Counted from the first letter of the stretch, positions 9,185 to 19,496 are shown. The stretch is 64,000 nt of DNA from Arthrobacter sp. NicSoilC5 (GCF_019977395.1 NZ_AP024660.1:4278001-4342000), one strand, 5' to 3'. Made by a program: numbers and translations. Notes: generated by a model not told the origin, from the letters alone.

Positions 9185-9597
9185 CCGCCGTGGACAACAC
9201 ACAACAGGTGGACTGGGCAGCCCTGGAAGCTGCCGCCGCAGCCGCCATGAAGAATGCGTACGCCCCGTATTCAAAGTTTCCGGTGGGAGCCGCTGCCCTG
9301 ACGGTGGACGGCCGGATCGTCAGCGGCTGCAACGTGGAAAATGCCAGTTACGGACTGACCCTCTGCGCGGAGTGCGTCCTGGTGGGGGAACTGCAGATGA
9401 CCGGCGGGGGACTGCTGCGGGCGTTCTACTGCGTGGACGGTGCGGGCGCCGTCCTCATGCCCTGCGGCCGCTGCCGGCAGCTGCTGTACGAATTCAGCGC
9501 CCCCGGCATGCAGCTCATGACCAACCGCGGCATCAAGACCATGGACCAGGTGCTGCCTGACGCCTTTGGTCCCGAACACCTGGAGGAGACCCGGTGA
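9181..9597 (+). CDS. cdd: Cytidine deaminase
   Basis: The 138-residue enzyme hydrolyses cytidine and deoxycytidine to uridine and deoxyuridine. The tetrameric, Gram-positive type is indicated by Cys62 and Glu64 in TLCAEC (Cys instead of the His of E. coli) plus Cys95 and Cys98 in PCGRCRQ, which bind the zinc. YAPYSKFPVGAA and GCNVENASYG complete the active site. It sits inside the nucleoside uptake operon and overlaps genes on both sides by 4 nt. Confidence 0.95.
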   Translation: MTAVDNTQQVDWAALEAAAAAAMKNAYAPYSKFPVGAAALTVDGRIVSGCNVENASYGLTLCAECVLVGELQMTGGGLLRAFYCVDGAGAVLMPCGRCRQLLYEFSAPGMQLMTNRGIKTMDQVLPDAFGPEHLEETR

Positions 9598-10910
9598 CCG
9601 ACAGCAAAGCAGAGGCGTTCGACGCCGTAGACATCATCCGCACCAAGCGTGACAAGGGGACGCTGAGCCCCGAACAGATCGACTGGACCATCGACGCGTA
9701 CACGCGTGGGGCCATCGCGGACGAACAGATGGCTGCCCTGAACATGGCCATCCTGCTCAACGGCATGGACCGCGCCGAAATCGCCCGGTGGACGGCCGCC
9801 ATGATCGCCTCGGGGGAGCGGATGGATTTCTCCAGCCTCCGTCGACCAGACGGCGGCCTGAAATACACCTCCGACAAACATTCCACCGGTGGCGTGGGGG
9901 ACAAGATCACCCTGCCGCTGGCCCCGCTGGTGGCGGTGTTCGGCGTGGCCGTCCCGCAGCTGTCCGGCCGCGGGCTGGGGCACACCGGCGGCACCCTGGA
10001 CAAGCTGGAGTCCATTCCGGGATGGCGGGCCAACCTGGCAAACGACGAAATCCTGGCCCAGCTCCAGGACGTCGGGGCGGTCATCTGCGCCGCCGGTGCC
10101 GGCCTGGCCCCGGCCGACAAGAAGCTCTATGCGCTGCGCGACGTCACAGGAACGGTTGAGGCCATCCCGCTGATCGCCTCCTCCATCATGAGCAAGAAGA
10201 TCGCCGAGGGCACCGGCTCCCTGGTCCTGGACGTCAAGGTGGGCAGCGGAGCCTTCATGAAGGATGAAGCCAAAGCCCGCGAACTGGCGGAGACCATGGT
10301 GGCGCTCGGCAAGGACGCGGGGGTCAACACCGTTGCGTTGCTGACCAACATGAACACCCCCCTGGGCCTCACCGCCGGCAATGCCATCGAAGTCGAGGAA
10401 TCGGTGGAGGTGCTGGCGGGCGGCGGCCCGGAGGACGTGGTGGAACTGACCGTCCGGCTCGCCGAGGAGATGCTCGTCTGTGCAGGGGTCCACGACGCCG
10501 ACCCCGCCGCCGCCCTCAAGGACGGCCGGGCCATGGACGTCTGGAACCGGATGATCACCGCCCAGGGCGGCGACCCCCGCGCGGCGCTCCCGGAGGCCCG
10601 GGAATCCGACGTCGTCTATGCCCCTGCCGACGGGGTGCTGGTGGAACTGGACGCGCTCGCTGTCGGTGTGGCTGCATGGCGGCTGGGTGCCGGCCGCGCC
10701 CGCAAGGAGGACGCCGTACAGGCGGGGGCCGGGGTGCGCATGCACGCCAAGCCCGGCGCCACCGTGCGGGCAGGGGAGCCCCTGATGACGCTGCTCACCG
10801 ACACTCCGGAGCGGTTCGCCCGTGCCCGGGAAGCCCTGGAACACGCAGTGGTCATCGCTCCGGAAGGTTCGCGGCCAGCCCAGCAGCTCATCATCGACCG
10901 CATAGCATAG
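9594..10910 (+). CDS. deoA: Thymidine (pyrimidine-nucleoside) phosphorylase
   Basis: The 438-residue enzyme phosphorolyses thymidine and deoxyuridine to base plus deoxyribose-1-phosphate. The family signature SGRGLGHTGGTLDKLESIPG is present, together with KHSTGGVGDK, which contacts phosphate, and the C-terminal alpha/beta domain. It starts with GTG overlapping the cdd stop (GTGA), so deamination and phosphorolysis of imported pyrimidine nucleosides are coupled. Confidence 0.94.
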   Translation: MTDSKAEAFDAVDIIRTKRDKGTLSPEQIDWTIDAYTRGAIADEQMAALNMAILLNGMDRAEIARWTAAMIASGERMDFSSLRRPDGGLKYTSDKHSTGGVGDKITLPLAPLVAVFGVAVPQLSGRGLGHTGGTLDKLESIPGWRANLANDEILAQLQDVGAVICAAGAGLAPADKKLYALRDVTGTVEAIPLIASSIMSKKIAEGTGSLVLDVKVGSGAFMKDEAKARELAETMVALGKDAGVNTVALLTNMNTPLGLTAGNAIEVEESVEVLAGGGPEDVVELTVRLAEEMLVCAGVHDADPAAALKDGRAMDVWNRMITAQGGDPRAALPEARESDVVYAPADGVLVELDALAVGVAAWRLGAGRARKEDAVQAGAGVRMHAKPGATVRAGEPLMTLLTDTPERFARAREALEHAVVIAPEGSRPAQQLIIDRIA

Positions 10911-10916
10911 GGACCC

Positions 10917-11546
10917 ATGCAGGCCATCAATGACTTCATCCTCGCCGCAGCCGGCCAGCCGTGGGTGCTGGTCCTGGTGCTGGCGTGCTGCATCATTGAC
11001 GGCTTCTTCCCGCCCGTTCCCAGTGAGTCCGTGGTGGTGGGCCTCGCCGCCGTGGCCTCCACCGCGGATGTTCCCAACCCGCTGCTCCTGGTCCTTGTCG
11101 CGGCGGCGGGTGCATTCCTCGGGGACAACATCGCGTACCTGCTGGGCCGCCGGGTGGGCACCAGGCGCTGGGCGTGGATGCGCGGGCCGCGCATGCAAAG
11201 TGCGTTCCGCTGGGCGGGCCGGGAGCTGCACAAGCGGCCGGCATCGCTGATCCTGGTGGCCCGCTTCGTCCCGATCGGCCGGGTGGCGGTGAACCTGACC
11301 GCCGGGGTCACGCACTACCCGCACCTGCGGTTCGTGGGCCTGACCATCCTTTCGGCCAGCCTGTGGGCCGGCTACTCGGTGGCGATCGGGCTGTTTTTCG
11401 GCCAGTGGTTCGAGAACAACCACGTCCTGGGCGCAGCGATTGCCATTGTCTGCGCGGTAGCGCTGGGCATCGTGGTGGACCTGGTAATCAACAAATTCCG
11501 GGGCAAACCCAACGTGGTGGAACGGATCCGGGAACCCGGCGCCTGA
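10917..11546 (+). CDS. DedA-family (SNARE-associated/VTT) membrane protein
   Basis: The 209-residue protein has 4-6 hydrophobic segments and the DedA hallmarks: an early acidic segment (DGFFPPVPSESVVVGLA), the FLGDNIAYLLGRRVG motif, and ARFVPIGRVAVNLTAG with the conserved arginines. DedA proteins are linked to membrane potential and lipid-carrier recycling; some act as undecaprenyl-phosphate or phospholipid flippases. It begins 6 bases after deoA, so it is probably in the same transcript although unrelated to nucleosides. Confidence 0.88.
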   Translation: MQAINDFILAAAGQPWVLVLVLACCIIDGFFPPVPSESVVVGLAAVASTADVPNPLLLVLVAAAGAFLGDNIAYLLGRRVGTRRWAWMRGPRMQSAFRWAGRELHKRPASLILVARFVPIGRVAVNLTAGVTHYPHLRFVGLTILSASLWAGYSVAIGLFFGQWFENNHVLGAAIAIVCAVALGIVVDLVINKFRGKPNVVERIREPGA

Positions 11547-11679
11547 CCAGCGCGTTTAAGGGGTAATTCCGGGCATTGGGGCGTAGCGGACAGGGCCCGG
11601 AGCGTGGGACACTTAGGAACGATTTCCGCTTTGGCTGCGGCACTTTGGCTGTGTCATTTTTATACAGGAGCAACACCGC

Positions 11680-12405
11680 GTGGAGTTTATTAATGAGGCC
11701 GTGCTCCATGCAGCGGGCCAGTGGTGGATTTACCCGGTTCTGCTGGCGTTCTTCTTCGTGGACGGCTTCGCCATGGTGGTCCCCAGCGAGACCCTCATCG
11801 TGGCGCTCGCAGCCTTCTCGCGGCACAGCGGCGAACCCAATCTCTGGCTCCTAGGGCTCACTGCACTGGTCGGCGCCATTGCCGGTGACAATATGGCCTA
11901 CATGCTCGGCCGCAAGATCGGCCTGGAGCGGTGGGGATGGATGCGCCGGCCCAAGGTCCGGAAAGTCTTCGCCTGGGCCCGCTATGAACTTGAGAAACGC
12001 GGCGCGGTACTGATCTTCACCGCCCGCTACATCCCGTGGGGCCGGGTGGCGGTCAACTACGTGGCCGGAAGCACCGGCTTCTCGCACCGCAGGTTCTTCG
12101 TCTTCGACGCCTTTGCCTGTGTGACCTGGGTGGGCTACTCCCTTGGCATCGGCCTGCTGGCCAGCTCGTTCCCGTGGCTGCACCACAACCCGCTGCTGAG
12201 CGCCGGCATCGCCGTCGTCTTCGCCATTGTCCTGGGTGTGCTCATCGACCACCTGCTCCGCTGGTGGCACAAACGGCTGGGCCGGCATGACGCCCCCGAG
12301 GCGGACGAGTGGGCCGAAGGGTCCTCCGGTTCCGGGCAGGAAGACCGGCCCGGCATGCAGGCCCTTGTGGTGCCCTCGGCAGAGGCCGGACCCGCGGCCA
12401 AGTAG
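11680..12405 (+). CDS. DedA-family membrane protein, second paralogue
   Basis: The 241-residue paralogue of the preceding gene has the same motifs (DGFAMVVPSETLIVALA, GDNMAYMLGRKIG, ARYIPWGRVAVNYVAG). It also has a longer, acidic, poorly conserved cytoplasmic C-tail of about 45 residues. The GTG start has CAGGAG 9 nt upstream. The 133-base gap before it contains a direct repeat TTTGGCTG (11630-11637 and 11644-11651) and a TATACA box, so it may have its own promoter. Confidence 0.87.
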   Translation: MEFINEAVLHAAGQWWIYPVLLAFFFVDGFAMVVPSETLIVALAAFSRHSGEPNLWLLGLTALVGAIAGDNMAYMLGRKIGLERWGWMRRPKVRKVFAWARYELEKRGAVLIFTARYIPWGRVAVNYVAGSTGFSHRRFFVFDAFACVTWVGYSLGIGLLASSFPWLHHNPLLSAGIAVVFAIVLGVLIDHLLRWWHKRLGRHDAPEADEWAEGSSGSGQEDRPGMQALVVPSAEAGPAAK

Positions 12406-12432
12406 CGGCTGGCTTTGAACTGCGGCCCACCC

Positions 12433-12438
12433 TAAGGT
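12433..12438 (+). promoter_or_regulatory. -10 element of add, leaderless type
   Basis: TAAGGT ends 6 nt before the GTG of adenosine deaminase. There is no Shine-Dalgarno sequence, so the transcript probably starts at the GTG. Confidence 0.55.
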
Positions 12439-12444
12439 GGGAAC

Positions 12445-13581
12445 GTGACTGAGCCCATTGTTGACGCTGCCCCTGCCATCGATTTTGACCTGAAGAGCCT
12501 GCCCAAGGTTTCCCTCCACGACCACCTGGACGGAGGACTCCGTCCGGCCACCATCATCGAACTGGCGGAGGCCGTTGGCCACACGCTTCCCTCAACGGAC
12601 CCCGTGGCCCTGGGACAGTGGTTCCGCGAATCAGCCGATTCCGGATCCCTGGTCCGCTACCTGGAAACGTTCGACCACACGGTCGCCGTCATGCAGACCT
12701 ACGACGGCCTGTTCCGCGTGGCCAAGGAGTTCGTCGAGGACCTCGCGGACGACGGCGTGGTGTACGGCGAAGTGCGCTGGGCGCCGGAACAGCACCTCCA
12801 GAAGGGACTCAGCCTTGACGAAGCCGTGGAGGCAGTCCAGGACGGACTGGAAGCCGGCGTCGAGGCCGTCTCCGAGACCGGACGCGAGATCCAGGTGGGC
12901 CAGCTGATCACCGCCATGCGCCACGCCGACCGCGGCCAGGAGATCGCCGAACTCGCCGTCCGACACCGCAACCAGGGTGCAGTGGGCTTCGACATTGCCG
13001 GTGCCGAGGACGGATTCCTGCCCAGCCGCTTCAGGGATGCCTTCACGTACCTCGCCCAGCACAATTTCCCCGCCACCGTGCACGCAGGCGAGGCTGCCGG
13101 GCTGGAGAGCATCCAGTCCGCGCTGGTGGACGGCCGCGCCCTCCGGCTGGGACACGGCGTCCGCATTGCCGAGGACATCATGGTGGAATTCGACGACGAC
13201 GAGGAAGCCGGGGACACCGTTGGCCTGGTCACCCTGGGCGACCTCTCCAGCTGGGTCCGCGACCGCGGCATCGCCCTGGAGATCTGCCCTTCCTCCAACC
13301 TGCAGACCGGCGCCATCGCGGAGTTCGGCGAAGGCATCGAAAGCCACCCCCTGGACATGCTCTACCAGCTGGGCTTCAACGTCACCATCAACACCGATAA
13401 CCGCCTGATGAGCGGCGTTACCCTCACCGACGAGTTCAACCTGCTGGTGGAAACCTTCGACTACGACCTCGATGACCTGCTGGAGCTGACCCTCAACGCC
13501 GCCGAGGCATCCTTCCTGCCCCTGGAGGAAAAGGAAGCGCTGGTGGAGTACATCAACGACGCCTACGCCAACCTTGGCTGA
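12445..13581 (+). CDS. add: Adenosine deaminase
   Basis: The 378-residue TIM-barrel enzyme converts adenosine and deoxyadenosine to inosine forms. Metal-binding HDHLDGG lies near residue 21. VHAGEA carries the third ligand, and LRLGHGVR and the late NTDNRLMSG segment complete the site. An acidic insert (EFDDDEEAGD) lies between the barrel strands. It follows the nucleoside importer and extends salvage to purines. Its own leaderless promoter suggests separate control. Its stop overlaps the next gene by 8 nt. Confidence 0.93.
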   Translation: MTEPIVDAAPAIDFDLKSLPKVSLHDHLDGGLRPATIIELAEAVGHTLPSTDPVALGQWFRESADSGSLVRYLETFDHTVAVMQTYDGLFRVAKEFVEDLADDGVVYGEVRWAPEQHLQKGLSLDEAVEAVQDGLEAGVEAVSETGREIQVGQLITAMRHADRGQEIAELAVRHRNQGAVGFDIAGAEDGFLPSRFRDAFTYLAQHNFPATVHAGEAAGLESIQSALVDGRALRLGHGVRIAEDIMVEFDDDEEAGDTVGLVTLGDLSSWVRDRGIALEICPSSNLQTGAIAEFGEGIESHPLDMLYQLGFNVTINTDNRLMSGVTLTDEFNLLVETFDYDLDDLLELTLNAAEASFLPLEEKEALVEYINDAYANLG

Positions 13582-14251
13582 TCCGGAATCCCGGCCCGGC
13601 AGTTCTGCAACAGCGGAACTGCTGGGCCTGATCGCCCAGCTGCGCGTGCACTGCCCCTGGATGGGCGCCCTGACGCACGCGTCGCTGGTGGAATACCTCC
13701 TGGAAGAGGCCTACGAAGTGGCCGAGACCATCGAGGAAGGCCACCCCGACGCCGAGCTGCAGGGCGAGCTCGGTGACGTGCTGCTCCAGGTGGTGCTGCA
13801 TGCCCGCCTGGCTGAGGAGCGCGGCGCCTTCACGTTCGACGACGTGGCGCGCGGGCTGGGTGCCAAAATGATCCGCCGGAATCCCCACGTCTTCCGGCCT
13901 GACGGCTCCCTGCAGGACAGCTTCCCGGCCACCGTGGCGGAGATCGAGCAGAAGTGGGATGCCGTCAAGCGGGCCGAAAAGCCGGAACGGCAGGACCCCT
14001 TCGACGGCATCCCGCAGGCCCTCCCGGCGCTGGCCAGGGCACAGAAGTCCCTGGCCCGTGCAGCACGTGCGGGCCTTGGGCTCCCCGCGGGCTCTCCCGT
14101 CCCCGACAGCGAGGAGGAGCTCGGAAACCTGCTGCTCGCCGTCGTCCGTTCTGCGCGGGACAACGGCATGGACGCAGAGCGCGCCCTGCATGCCGCCGTC
14201 CGCCGCTACCAGCGTGACCAGAGTGACCAAAGCGACCAAGCGCCATCATGA
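13574..14251 (+). CDS. mazG: MazG-type nucleoside triphosphate pyrophosphohydrolase
   Basis: The 225-residue protein has the MazG helical motif: HCPWMGALTHASLVEYLLEEAYEV, then ELGDVLLQVVLHARLAEE, with the EExxE and ExxD acidic clusters that bind magnesium. MazG removes pyrophosphate from canonical and damaged NTPs. The assigned TTG start overlaps the add stop by 8 nt, implying coupling; no better start is visible. MazG upstream of enolase is the usual actinobacterial order. Confidence 0.85.
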   Translation: MADPESRPGSSATAELLGLIAQLRVHCPWMGALTHASLVEYLLEEAYEVAETIEEGHPDAELQGELGDVLLQVVLHARLAEERGAFTFDDVARGLGAKMIRRNPHVFRPDGSLQDSFPATVAEIEQKWDAVKRAEKPERQDPFDGIPQALPALARAQKSLARAARAGLGLPAGSPVPDSEEELGNLLLAVVRSARDNGMDAERALHAAVRRYQRDQSDQSDQAPS

Positions 14252-14270
14252 CGTCCGGGCCTTGACCGGT

Positions 14271-14301
14271 TTGAGTAACCCGGAGCACTCTCGACTAGGC
14301 T
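14271..14301 (+). promoter_or_regulatory. Candidate eno promoter
   Basis: TTGAGT (14271-14276) and TAGGCT (14296-14301) are separated by 19 bp in the 118-base gap before enolase. This would give a leader of about 60 nt carrying the AAGGAG ribosome site. The spacing is longer than ideal. Confidence 0.4.
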
Positions 14302-14348
14302 GGACCGTGACGAGTACGTCGAGTTTTCTGCCTGATTCCCCCCGTTAA

Positions 14349-15650
<1,302 letters not shown>

Positions 15651-15669
15651 TAACCGCCTAAACCCATCC

Positions 15670-15703
15670 GCGGTGGCTATGGTTGAAAGACCATAGCCAC
15701 CGC
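15670..15703 (+). terminator. Terminator after eno
   Basis: GCGGTGGCTATGGT (15670-15683) pairs perfectly with 15690-15703 around a 6-nt loop and is followed by TGTTGTTT. Confidence 0.85.
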
Positions 15704-15786
15704 TGTTGTTTCCAGCAGCATTTGTTCAGCAGTGAACGTCCAGCACAGATAGTGGCGGCCCCGGCAGGCTGCGTTTCAGGAGTGTC

Positions 15787-16467
15787 ATGGCTACCCGCCG
15801 CCCCAAAGTTCCCAAGGTCGCCCCCGCCCGTCCAGCCAAGGCAACGGACGACGACGGATCCTCCGGCGGTGCCGAGGTCATTCGGGCGGATTTCCGGCCG
15901 GCCAAGGGCGTCCCCGCGGCAGGCGCCGCACCTGCGAAGGACAACCACGCGGGCGGAACTGCTGCAGGCCGGCCCGGGAAAGCGGGGGAGGCCAAGGCGG
16001 CCAGGCCAACCGCCGGGCGCAAAGGAAGCAGCCCCGTAGACGGCAAGGACGCCCGCAGCCCCGAAGAGGAGCAGCATCCTGTCCCCGCCAAGGCCTTTTC
16101 CGGCCGCATGCTCGCGCTGGCCGTGGTGATGATCGCCATCACCGTCATGCTGGCCCCCACGGTCAAGATCTTCTTCGACAAGAAGGCCGAAATAGACGCC
16201 CTGAACGCGGATATCGCCGCACGCCAGGCTGAAGGCGACGCCCTCCGCCAGCAGGTGTCGCGCTGGCAGGACCCCAACTACGTCAAGCAGCAGGCCCGCG
16301 ACCGCATTAACATGGTTATGCCGGGCGAAACCGGCTACTGGGTTTTTGGCAGCGATGAGCCGGCCGGAGAAAGCAGTAGCCCCGCCGGCGCAGCAGCACA
16401 AGACCCCGCCGATCTGCCGTGGGTGGATTCCCTGTGGGAGTCCATCAGGCGCGCGGCCACAGACTGA
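15787..16467 (+). CDS. FtsB/DivIC-like septum formation initiator
   Basis: The 226-residue protein has a long, low-complexity, basic and Ala/Pro-rich cytoplasmic N-terminus of about 110 residues. One transmembrane helix follows (MLALAVVMIAITVMLAPTVKIFF), then a short extracytoplasmic coiled coil (KAEIDALNADIAARQAEGDALRQQVSRWQDPNYVKQQARDR). That layout is the DivIC/FtsB fold that links FtsQ and FtsL in the divisome. The position between eno and DUF501 matches actinobacterial ftsB. The exact division role is inferred. Confidence 0.85.
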   Translation: MATRRPKVPKVAPARPAKATDDDGSSGGAEVIRADFRPAKGVPAAGAAPAKDNHAGGTAAGRPGKAGEAKAARPTAGRKGSSPVDGKDARSPEEEQHPVPAKAFSGRMLALAVVMIAITVMLAPTVKIFFDKKAEIDALNADIAARQAEGDALRQQVSRWQDPNYVKQQARDRINMVMPGETGYWVFGSDEPAGESSSPAGAAAQDPADLPWVDSLWESIRRAATD

Positions 16468-16494
16468 ACCGCACAGGAAGGACGGCCCGCGACA

Positions 16495-17166
16495 GTGGAA
16501 CACAACACGGCAGCCGCCCGGGACGAATCCCGCCAACCAACAGCACACGACCTTGAAGTACTGAGCAGGCAGCTGGGACGACCCGTCCGCGACGTCGTGG
16601 AGATTCCGGCCCGCTGCGTCTGTGGCAACCCCCTCGTGGCCGCCACCGCGCCCCGGCTGAGCAACGGTACCCCGTTTCCCACCACCTTCTACCTGACGCA
16701 CCCGGTGATCACGTCCGCGGTTTCCAGGCTTGAAGCCGCCGGGGTCATGAACAACATGAACGAGCAGCTGGCCGCGGACGCCGGGCTTGCCGCTGCCTAC
16801 CGGGCGGCCCACGGGGAGTACCTTGCCGCCCGCGATGCCATCGGCCGGCGTTCCGGAATCGGTCCGGTCCCCGAAATTGACGGCGTGTCCGCGGGCGGGA
16901 TGCCCACCCGCGTCAAATGCCTGCATGTCCTGGTGGGCCACTCCCTTGCAGCGGGCAGCGGCGTCAACCCCCTGGGTGACCAGGCCCTGGACATGATCAG
17001 CGAATGGTGGACTGCTGACAAGTGCTACTGCGACGGCGCCTGGGACACCACCGGTGAGGCACCATCCCGGGACCTCAGCCGGCACGGGCCCCAAGGGCTC
17101 CCGGACATCGTGGGCCGCCCCGCCCCGGTCCGGAAATCCGCCGGAACCACAGAGGCGTCCGAATGA
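16495..17166 (+). CDS. DUF501 family protein
   Basis: The 223-residue protein of unknown function is recognised by DVVEIPARCVCGNPLVAATAPRLSNGTPFPTTFYLTHP and the DKCYCDGAW motif near the end. The conserved cysteines in CVCG, KCLH and CYC could bind metal. It starts at a GTG 27 bases after ftsB and overlaps ppx by 4 nt. The eno-ftsB-DUF501-ppx order is a conserved actinobacterial block. Confidence 0.85.
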   Translation: MEHNTAAARDESRQPTAHDLEVLSRQLGRPVRDVVEIPARCVCGNPLVAATAPRLSNGTPFPTTFYLTHPVITSAVSRLEAAGVMNNMNEQLAADAGLAAAYRAAHGEYLAARDAIGRRSGIGPVPEIDGVSAGGMPTRVKCLHVLVGHSLAAGSGVNPLGDQALDMISEWWTADKCYCDGAWDTTGEAPSRDLSRHGPQGLPDIVGRPAPVRKSAGTTEASE

Positions 17167-18110
17167 CCCGCGTCGCCGCCATCGACTGCGGCACCAACTC
17201 CATCCGGCTCCTCATCGCCGACATCGACCGCAGTAACGGCGGCACAAAGCTCACCGACGTGGTCCGGGAGATGCGCGTGGTCCGGCTGGGCCAGGGCGTG
17301 GACGCCACCGGCGAACTGGCTCCGGAGGCGCTGGAACGCACGCTTGGCGCCACGGCCGATTACGCCCGCCTGATCAAGGAGCATGGCGCAGAGCGGATCC
17401 GGTTTGTTGCCACCTCCGCGAGCCGCGATGCACGCAATCGGGACGTCTTCGTGGACGGCGTCAGGGAGCTGCTGGGAGTGGAACCTGAGGTCATTTCCGG
17501 GGACGAGGAAGCGGCGTTGTCCTTTGCCGGGGCCAGCAGCGTGCTGCCCGTCCTCGACGGCCAGCAGGTGCTCGTGGTGGACCTCGGCGGGGGAAGCACC
17601 GAATTCGTCCTGGGCACCGCGGCCGGCGTGACCGCTGCCAAGTCCGTGGACATCGGCTGCGTCCGGCTGACTGAACGCCACCTGCGCAACGATCCGCCCA
17701 CTGCCGAACAGATTGCCGCCGCGGAGGCCGACGTGGACGACGCCATGGCCCGCGCCGGACGCGACGTGCCCCTGGAACGCGCCACCGCCGTCGTCGGTGT
17801 TGCCGGGTCCGTCACCACCATCACCGCGCACGCGCTCCGCCTGCCCGAATACTTGCCCGACGCCATCCACGGGGCCTCGCTGCCCATCGGGGACATCCGC
17901 GACGCCGCCACCGACCTGCTGGGGATGACCCGGGCCGGGCGGGCTGCGCTGCCGTACATGCATCCGGGCCGCGTGGACGTCATCGGCGCCGGGGGACTGG
18001 TGTGGCGCCGCATCCTGGAACGGATGGGGGAGCTGACCGGCGGGAAAGTCGCCGCGGCCACCGCAAGCGAGCACGACATCCTTGACGGCATCGCGCTGAG
18101 CATCGGGTAG
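17163..18110 (+). CDS. ppx: Exopolyphosphatase / pppGpp phosphohydrolase (Ppx/GppA)
   Basis: The 315-residue actin-like ATPase-fold phosphatase has AAIDCGTNSIRLLIAD at the N-terminus, FVATSASRDARNRDVF, SGDEEAALSFAG and the phosphate-binding VVDLGGGSTEFVLG. The length fits the short actinobacterial Ppx1/Ppx2 form with the two N-terminal domains only. It is expected to degrade polyphosphate or (p)ppGpp in the cytosol. The ATG overlaps the DUF501 stop. Confidence 0.9.
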   Translation: MTRVAAIDCGTNSIRLLIADIDRSNGGTKLTDVVREMRVVRLGQGVDATGELAPEALERTLGATADYARLIKEHGAERIRFVATSASRDARNRDVFVDGVRELLGVEPEVISGDEEAALSFAGASSVLPVLDGQQVLVVDLGGGSTEFVLGTAAGVTAAKSVDIGCVRLTERHLRNDPPTAEQIAAAEADVDDAMARAGRDVPLERATAVVGVAGSVTTITAHALRLPEYLPDAIHGASLPIGDIRDAATDLLGMTRAGRAALPYMHPGRVDVIGAGGLVWRRILERMGELTGGKVAAATASEHDILDGIALSIG

Positions 18111-18113
18111 CCC

Positions 18114-19496
18114 ATGCATCCCACCCCAGCTTCAACCCCGCTCGTGTCCCGTGCCGCGGCTGCCGCAATGGCCGTCCTGCTGGCCTCGTGCTGCCTGTTC
18201 GCCGGCCTGTTCACGGCCCCCGCCGCACACGCCGACGAGTGGCGCGACAAGGAGTACTGGCTCGCGGACTCGGGCATTACCAAGGCCTGGGAAGTGTCAA
18301 AGGGCGCCGGCGTCAAGGTGGCCGTCATCGACAGCGGCATCGATGCCCAGCACCCGGACCTCAAAGGCGCCGTTGTCGGCGGTTACGATGCCTCCGGCTC
18401 AGGCCAGCCGGACGGCCAGAAAAGCGTCGGCTCCAAGCCTGAACACGGCACCCTGGTAGCCACCATGCTCGCAGGCCGCGGACACCAGCCCGCCAGCGCG
18501 AGCCCCAGCCCCAGCCCCGGGCCGGCTGTTCCCCCGGACGGCATCATCGGCGTCGCGCCCGAAGCGCAGCTCCTCTCCGTCTCCACCTGGCTGGGCTCGG
18601 CCAATCCGTCGGGCAAAAGCGACCAGGACCAGATTCCCGAGGCGGTCCGCTGGGCGGTGGACAACGGCGCCAAGGTCATCAACATCTCGCTCGGCAGCAC
18701 CACTCCGCAGTGGCCGCAGAGCTGGGACGCCGCCTTCCTGTACGCCGAACAGAAGGACGTGGTCATCGTCGCCGCCGCCGGGAACCGGGTGGGAGGCAAT
18801 ACCCAGGTGGGCGCCCCTGCAACCATCCCGGGCGTGCTCACCGTCGCCGGCCTGGACCGCAAGAACGTGGCCAGCGTGGACGCTTCCTCGCAGGGCATCA
18901 GCATTGGGGTGGCTGCACCGGCCGAGAACCTCCTGGGCGGCCTTCCGGCCGGAGGCTATGCCGAATGGGCCGGAACCTCCGGGTCCACGCCCATCGTCGC
19001 AGGCGTTGCCGCCCTGATCCGGTCCAAGTGGCCGGACATGAGCGCCGAACAGGTGATCAACAGGATCGTCTCCACGGCGAAGGACGCCGGAGCCCCGGGC
19101 AAGGATCCGCTGTACGGCTACGGCATCCTCAACGCCGAGGCAGCGCTCAAGGCTGACGTCCCGGAGGTTTCAGTCAATCCGCTGGGCACCATCGCCGAGT
19201 GGATCCGCGTTCACAGGCGCGGCAATGCCGCCCCGGCAACGCCGCTGCCCACCGCAACCTCAGTGCCAAGTGCGGCACCCACGCTGCCCGAAGCCACCGT
19301 TCCCGCCGCGAAGGCGCCGTCCCAGCGCGACAGTGCCATCGGCGCCGCCGTCGTCATCGGTTTTGCCGCCCTGTTCGTGGCCATCATCGCCGCCGCTGCC
19401 GTCCAGCTCCGACGGGCTGCCCGCAACCCTTCCCTTGCCGTGGAAGAACCCGACACGGGCGTGATGGAAAGGGTCAAATCCCGCCCGGATTCCTAG
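18114..19496 (+). CDS. Membrane-anchored subtilisin-like serine protease (mycosin-like)
   Basis: The 460-residue S8 peptidase has a signal peptide ending near PAAHADEW. The catalytic triad is Asp73 (AVIDSGID), His111 (EHGTLVATMLAGRG) and Ser289 (AGTSGSTP), with oxyanion Asn224 in AAAGN. A Ser-Pro loop of about 10 residues sits after the His motif. The C-terminus has a Pro/Ala stalk, one transmembrane helix (AAVVIGFAALFVAIIAAAAVQL) and a short tail, so the protease domain faces outward. This layout matches mycosins of type VII secretion, but no ESX genes are nearby. Confidence 0.88.
   Translation: MHPTPASTPLVSRAAAAAMAVLLASCCLFAGLFTAPAAHADEWRDKEYWLADSGITKAWEVSKGAGVKVAVIDSGIDAQHPDLKGAVVGGYDASGSGQPDGQKSVGSKPEHGTLVATMLAGRGHQPASASPSPSPGPAVPPDGIIGVAPEAQLLSVSTWLGSANPSGKSDQDQIPEAVRWAVDNGAKVINISLGSTTPQWPQSWDAAFLYAEQKDVVIVAAAGNRVGGNTQVGAPATIPGVLTVAGLDRKNVASVDASSQGISIGVAAPAENLLGGLPAGGYAEWAGTSGSTPIVAGVAALIRSKWPDMSAEQVINRIVSTAKDAGAPGKDPLYGYGILNAEAALKADVPEVSVNPLGTIAEWIRVHRRGNAAPATPLPTATSVPSAAPTLPEATVPAAKAPSQRDSAIGAAVVIGFAALFVAIIAAAAVQLRRAARNPSLAVEEPDTGVMERVKSRPDS

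Noticed and set aside
9426..11423. 665-codon minus-strand frame opposite deoA and the first DedA gene
   Set aside because: The plus-strand genes are unmistakable, and the antisense frame has no motif or plausible start signal.
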